Assembly: GCF_037392515.1 (NCBI RefSeq)
Contig: NC_090290.1
Location: forward strand, 39,765,753 to 39,829,752
Direction: 5' to 3'
Origin: Haliotis asinina
Lineage: Eukaryota > Mollusca > Gastropoda > Lepetellida > Haliotidae
Length of the DNA stretch: 64,000 bases
This document shows positions 62,804-64,000 of the stretch, one piece after another. Below the pieces are notes generated by a model. It ran no database searches, was not told the DNA's origin, and saw only the letters and a program-made list of their open reading frames with translations. Position 1 is the stretch's first letter. Each line of letters opens with the position of its first letter. Made by a program: the position numbers and the translations under genes.

Positions 62804-64000
62804 GTATGATTTGTCTTTAATGAGGTCATTGTTCATATTTGTATTTTGTTTTACTGGAGTTCTGGTTTTGATGTTAGAACTTATCTTCATTCTCGTTTAA
62901 ACTGATTAAAATAGAAGTTTCCTAAAATGAAATCATTTTGTTAATGTTGTTTGGGTATGAAAATCAGCATACAACAGTTTTTCCTGTTTTCTTTTGTTTT
63001 TAGAAAACGTCTCTTGCAGAAACTGCTGAAAAAGAATTCGTCCCTGTGTCATTCCTACCCCACCCCAGCCTAAATAAATATCTACGCATATGTTCATTAA
63101 ACATTCAATTGATTTTTTCGGGGAGATACTGTGTTTATCACTATGTACATGCTGGAATATTGGGTTTCTTTATAAGATACTGTAGTACATATCTGTTTGT
63201 GTCTGTATATGCTACTGTTTCAGGTTCCTTTACCTGTCCATACTCCTGTTTATTATCACCTACCTGTGTCTCACCATTTTACAAACAAGCCCCGAGAACT
63301 TCACGTCCCTCGCCGGACTGGTGTTCTTCATAGTCATCGGTTACATATTCTCTAAACGGCCAGACCTGGTAATAATATTTTGTTTTCTCTTCTTTAACGC
63401 CGCTTTGAACAATATTCCATTTAGGTCCCGGATGTCTGTGAATATTTGCTTGTGATTTAATATGAGCAATTTACTACGGATCTGGTATACAATGATATCC
63501 AGTCTGACTACCCGATCATGTTAGTGGGCTCATAGGATAAGCATGTTTTGCTGAAGACCAAATGTACCCCAGATGTGGAGATCTGGGCCCCATTTCACGA
63601 AGCACTAAAGTAATCGTAAGTAAGTAATCGTAAGGTAACCTTAGTGCAATGTTAAAGGATGGGAGTTAAGGTGAAAAGGAGCCCCAAGTAATAAAATCAC
63701 ACTTTAGACTTAACTACATCATTTAGTACCACCAGTGAATGTTTTCCTTACGTAATACGTCAGACGTAAGTGATCCCTTGACCTTGACATGCCAGCAACC
63801 GTAGTGCGGGTCGAATCTCGCATCAATCAAAATTACTTTTCCCGGGCACAATGATATCCACGATCGGGATCAATGCTTTCACCTCAGTGATAACCTTCGA
63901 TTACACTTTGAATGCGGAAAAATATATAACCAGTATTAGAAAGCAATCCAAATTAGTAAACGGGAATCTTTTCTTCCTACAGGTTAACTGGCATGCAGTG
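62340..64000 (+). CDS. SLC28A-like: SLC28/CNT-family transporter-like gene B, partial at the window edge
   Basis: Exons 62340-62803, 63224-63368 and 63983 to the edge join in phase and align with exons 2-4 of gene A: shared YYLKCGG/HYLHCGA, YSFGDEGSVRL, 'FTSLAGLVFFIVIGY' and VNWHAV at the edge. An in-frame TAA 12 bases upstream of the ATG supports the start. The core transport domain, including all nucleoside-contact residues, lies outside the window. It is the divergent partner of gene A. Confidence 0.9.
62901..63223. other. Intron 1 of CNT gene B
   Basis: No repeat or other feature; ends in the pyrimidine-rich acceptor 'gctactgtttcag'. Confidence 0.7.
63224..63368 (+). CDS. SLC28A-like: CNT gene B exon 2
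   Basis: Completes the split Trp and adds 48 codons, a membrane helix, then SPENFTSLAGLVFFIVIGY and SKRPDL. Two codons longer than the matching exon of gene A. Donor gtaata. Confidence 0.92.
63395..63580 (-). repeat. SINE A copy, degraded
   Basis: In intron 2 of gene B: 'ttaacgccgctttgaacaat' tail region, then 'tgactacccgatcatgttag' and 'tgctgaagaccaaatgtacc'. Confidence 0.6.
63586..63982. other. Intron 2 of gene B, with a common invertebrate repeat edge
   Basis: 'gggccccatttcacgaagca' at about 63588-63607 resembles the end of a dispersed repeat seen in many invertebrate genomes (from memory; family not named). No inverted partner was found inside the window. Confidence 0.35.
63983..64000 (+). 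CDS. SLC28A-like: CNT gene B exon 3, first six codons
   Basis: After the acceptor 'ttttcttcctacag' the frame reads VNWHAV, matching the start of gene A exon 4 (VNWHSV). Continues beyond the window. Confidence 0.85.

Overview
This is metazoan genomic DNA with introns, microsatellites, satellites, SINEs and LINEs; nothing bacterial or viral is visible. Two abundant short repeats that end in (ACTC)n tails are ones I associate with marine gastropods, especially abalone (Haliotis); that assignment is from memory. The coding content is sparse and most of the sequence is intron or repeat.

Host genes. A concentrative (Na+-coupled) nucleoside transporter-like gene, SLC28/CNT family ('gene A'), lies on the minus strand from 16782 down to at least 5579. 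I could assemble ten coding exons with consistent splice phases (at least 609 codons); only the short last exon is unresolved. A paralogue ('gene B') starts at 62340 on the plus strand, shares the exon boundaries, and runs off the right edge just inside its third exon. The two genes point away from each other, separated by about 45 kb of mostly repetitive DNA. Between them are three exons of a probable secreted protein with a mannose-6-phosphate-receptor-homology (MRH) domain (27254-32990, plus) and three weaker exon candidates (49690-49881 minus; 50724-50849 and 61010-61222 plus), the last two with related signal-peptide-like sequences.

Mobile elements. Three copies of one two-ORF non-LTR retrotransposon (I/Nimb-like: gag-like ORF1 with zinc knuckles; ORF2 with APE endonuclease, RT, RNase H and a C-terminal CCHC) lie at 19380-25483, 40259-45389 and 54892-60974. 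All are on the plus strand and flanked by 10-15 bp target-site duplications. Copy 1 keeps all ORF2 catalytic motifs. Copy 3 is open throughout but carries substitutions in RT and endonuclease motifs. Copy 2 is broken. Their first ~58 nt, beginning exactly at the insertion boundary, fold like an HDV-type self-cleaving ribozyme. Two SINE families with unrelated heads carry a 3' tail like that of this LINE, which suggests that it mobilises them. Older fragments of at least two other non-LTR lineages (7985-9650, 17820-18080 and 46090-47215), 5'-truncated pieces of the main LINE, and possible Tc1-like transposase remnants are also present.

Tandem repeats. The most striking is an 88-bp satellite of exactly 28 nearly identical units (37330-39802). 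Others are a 34-bp array with alternating monomers (34081-34414), a degenerate ~35-bp array (35400-35880), a 21-bp minisatellite that overlaps a splice donor of gene A (11083-11292), and a composite minisatellite in gene A intron 1 (16110-16640). The long (TG)n tract at 19057-19131 and the (ACGC)n tract at 34796-34910 are simple sequence.

Most informative points: the ribozyme-like LINE 5' end, the shared LINE/SINE tails, and a CNT paralogue whose sodium-site Asn is kept while most residues known to contact the nucleoside are replaced.
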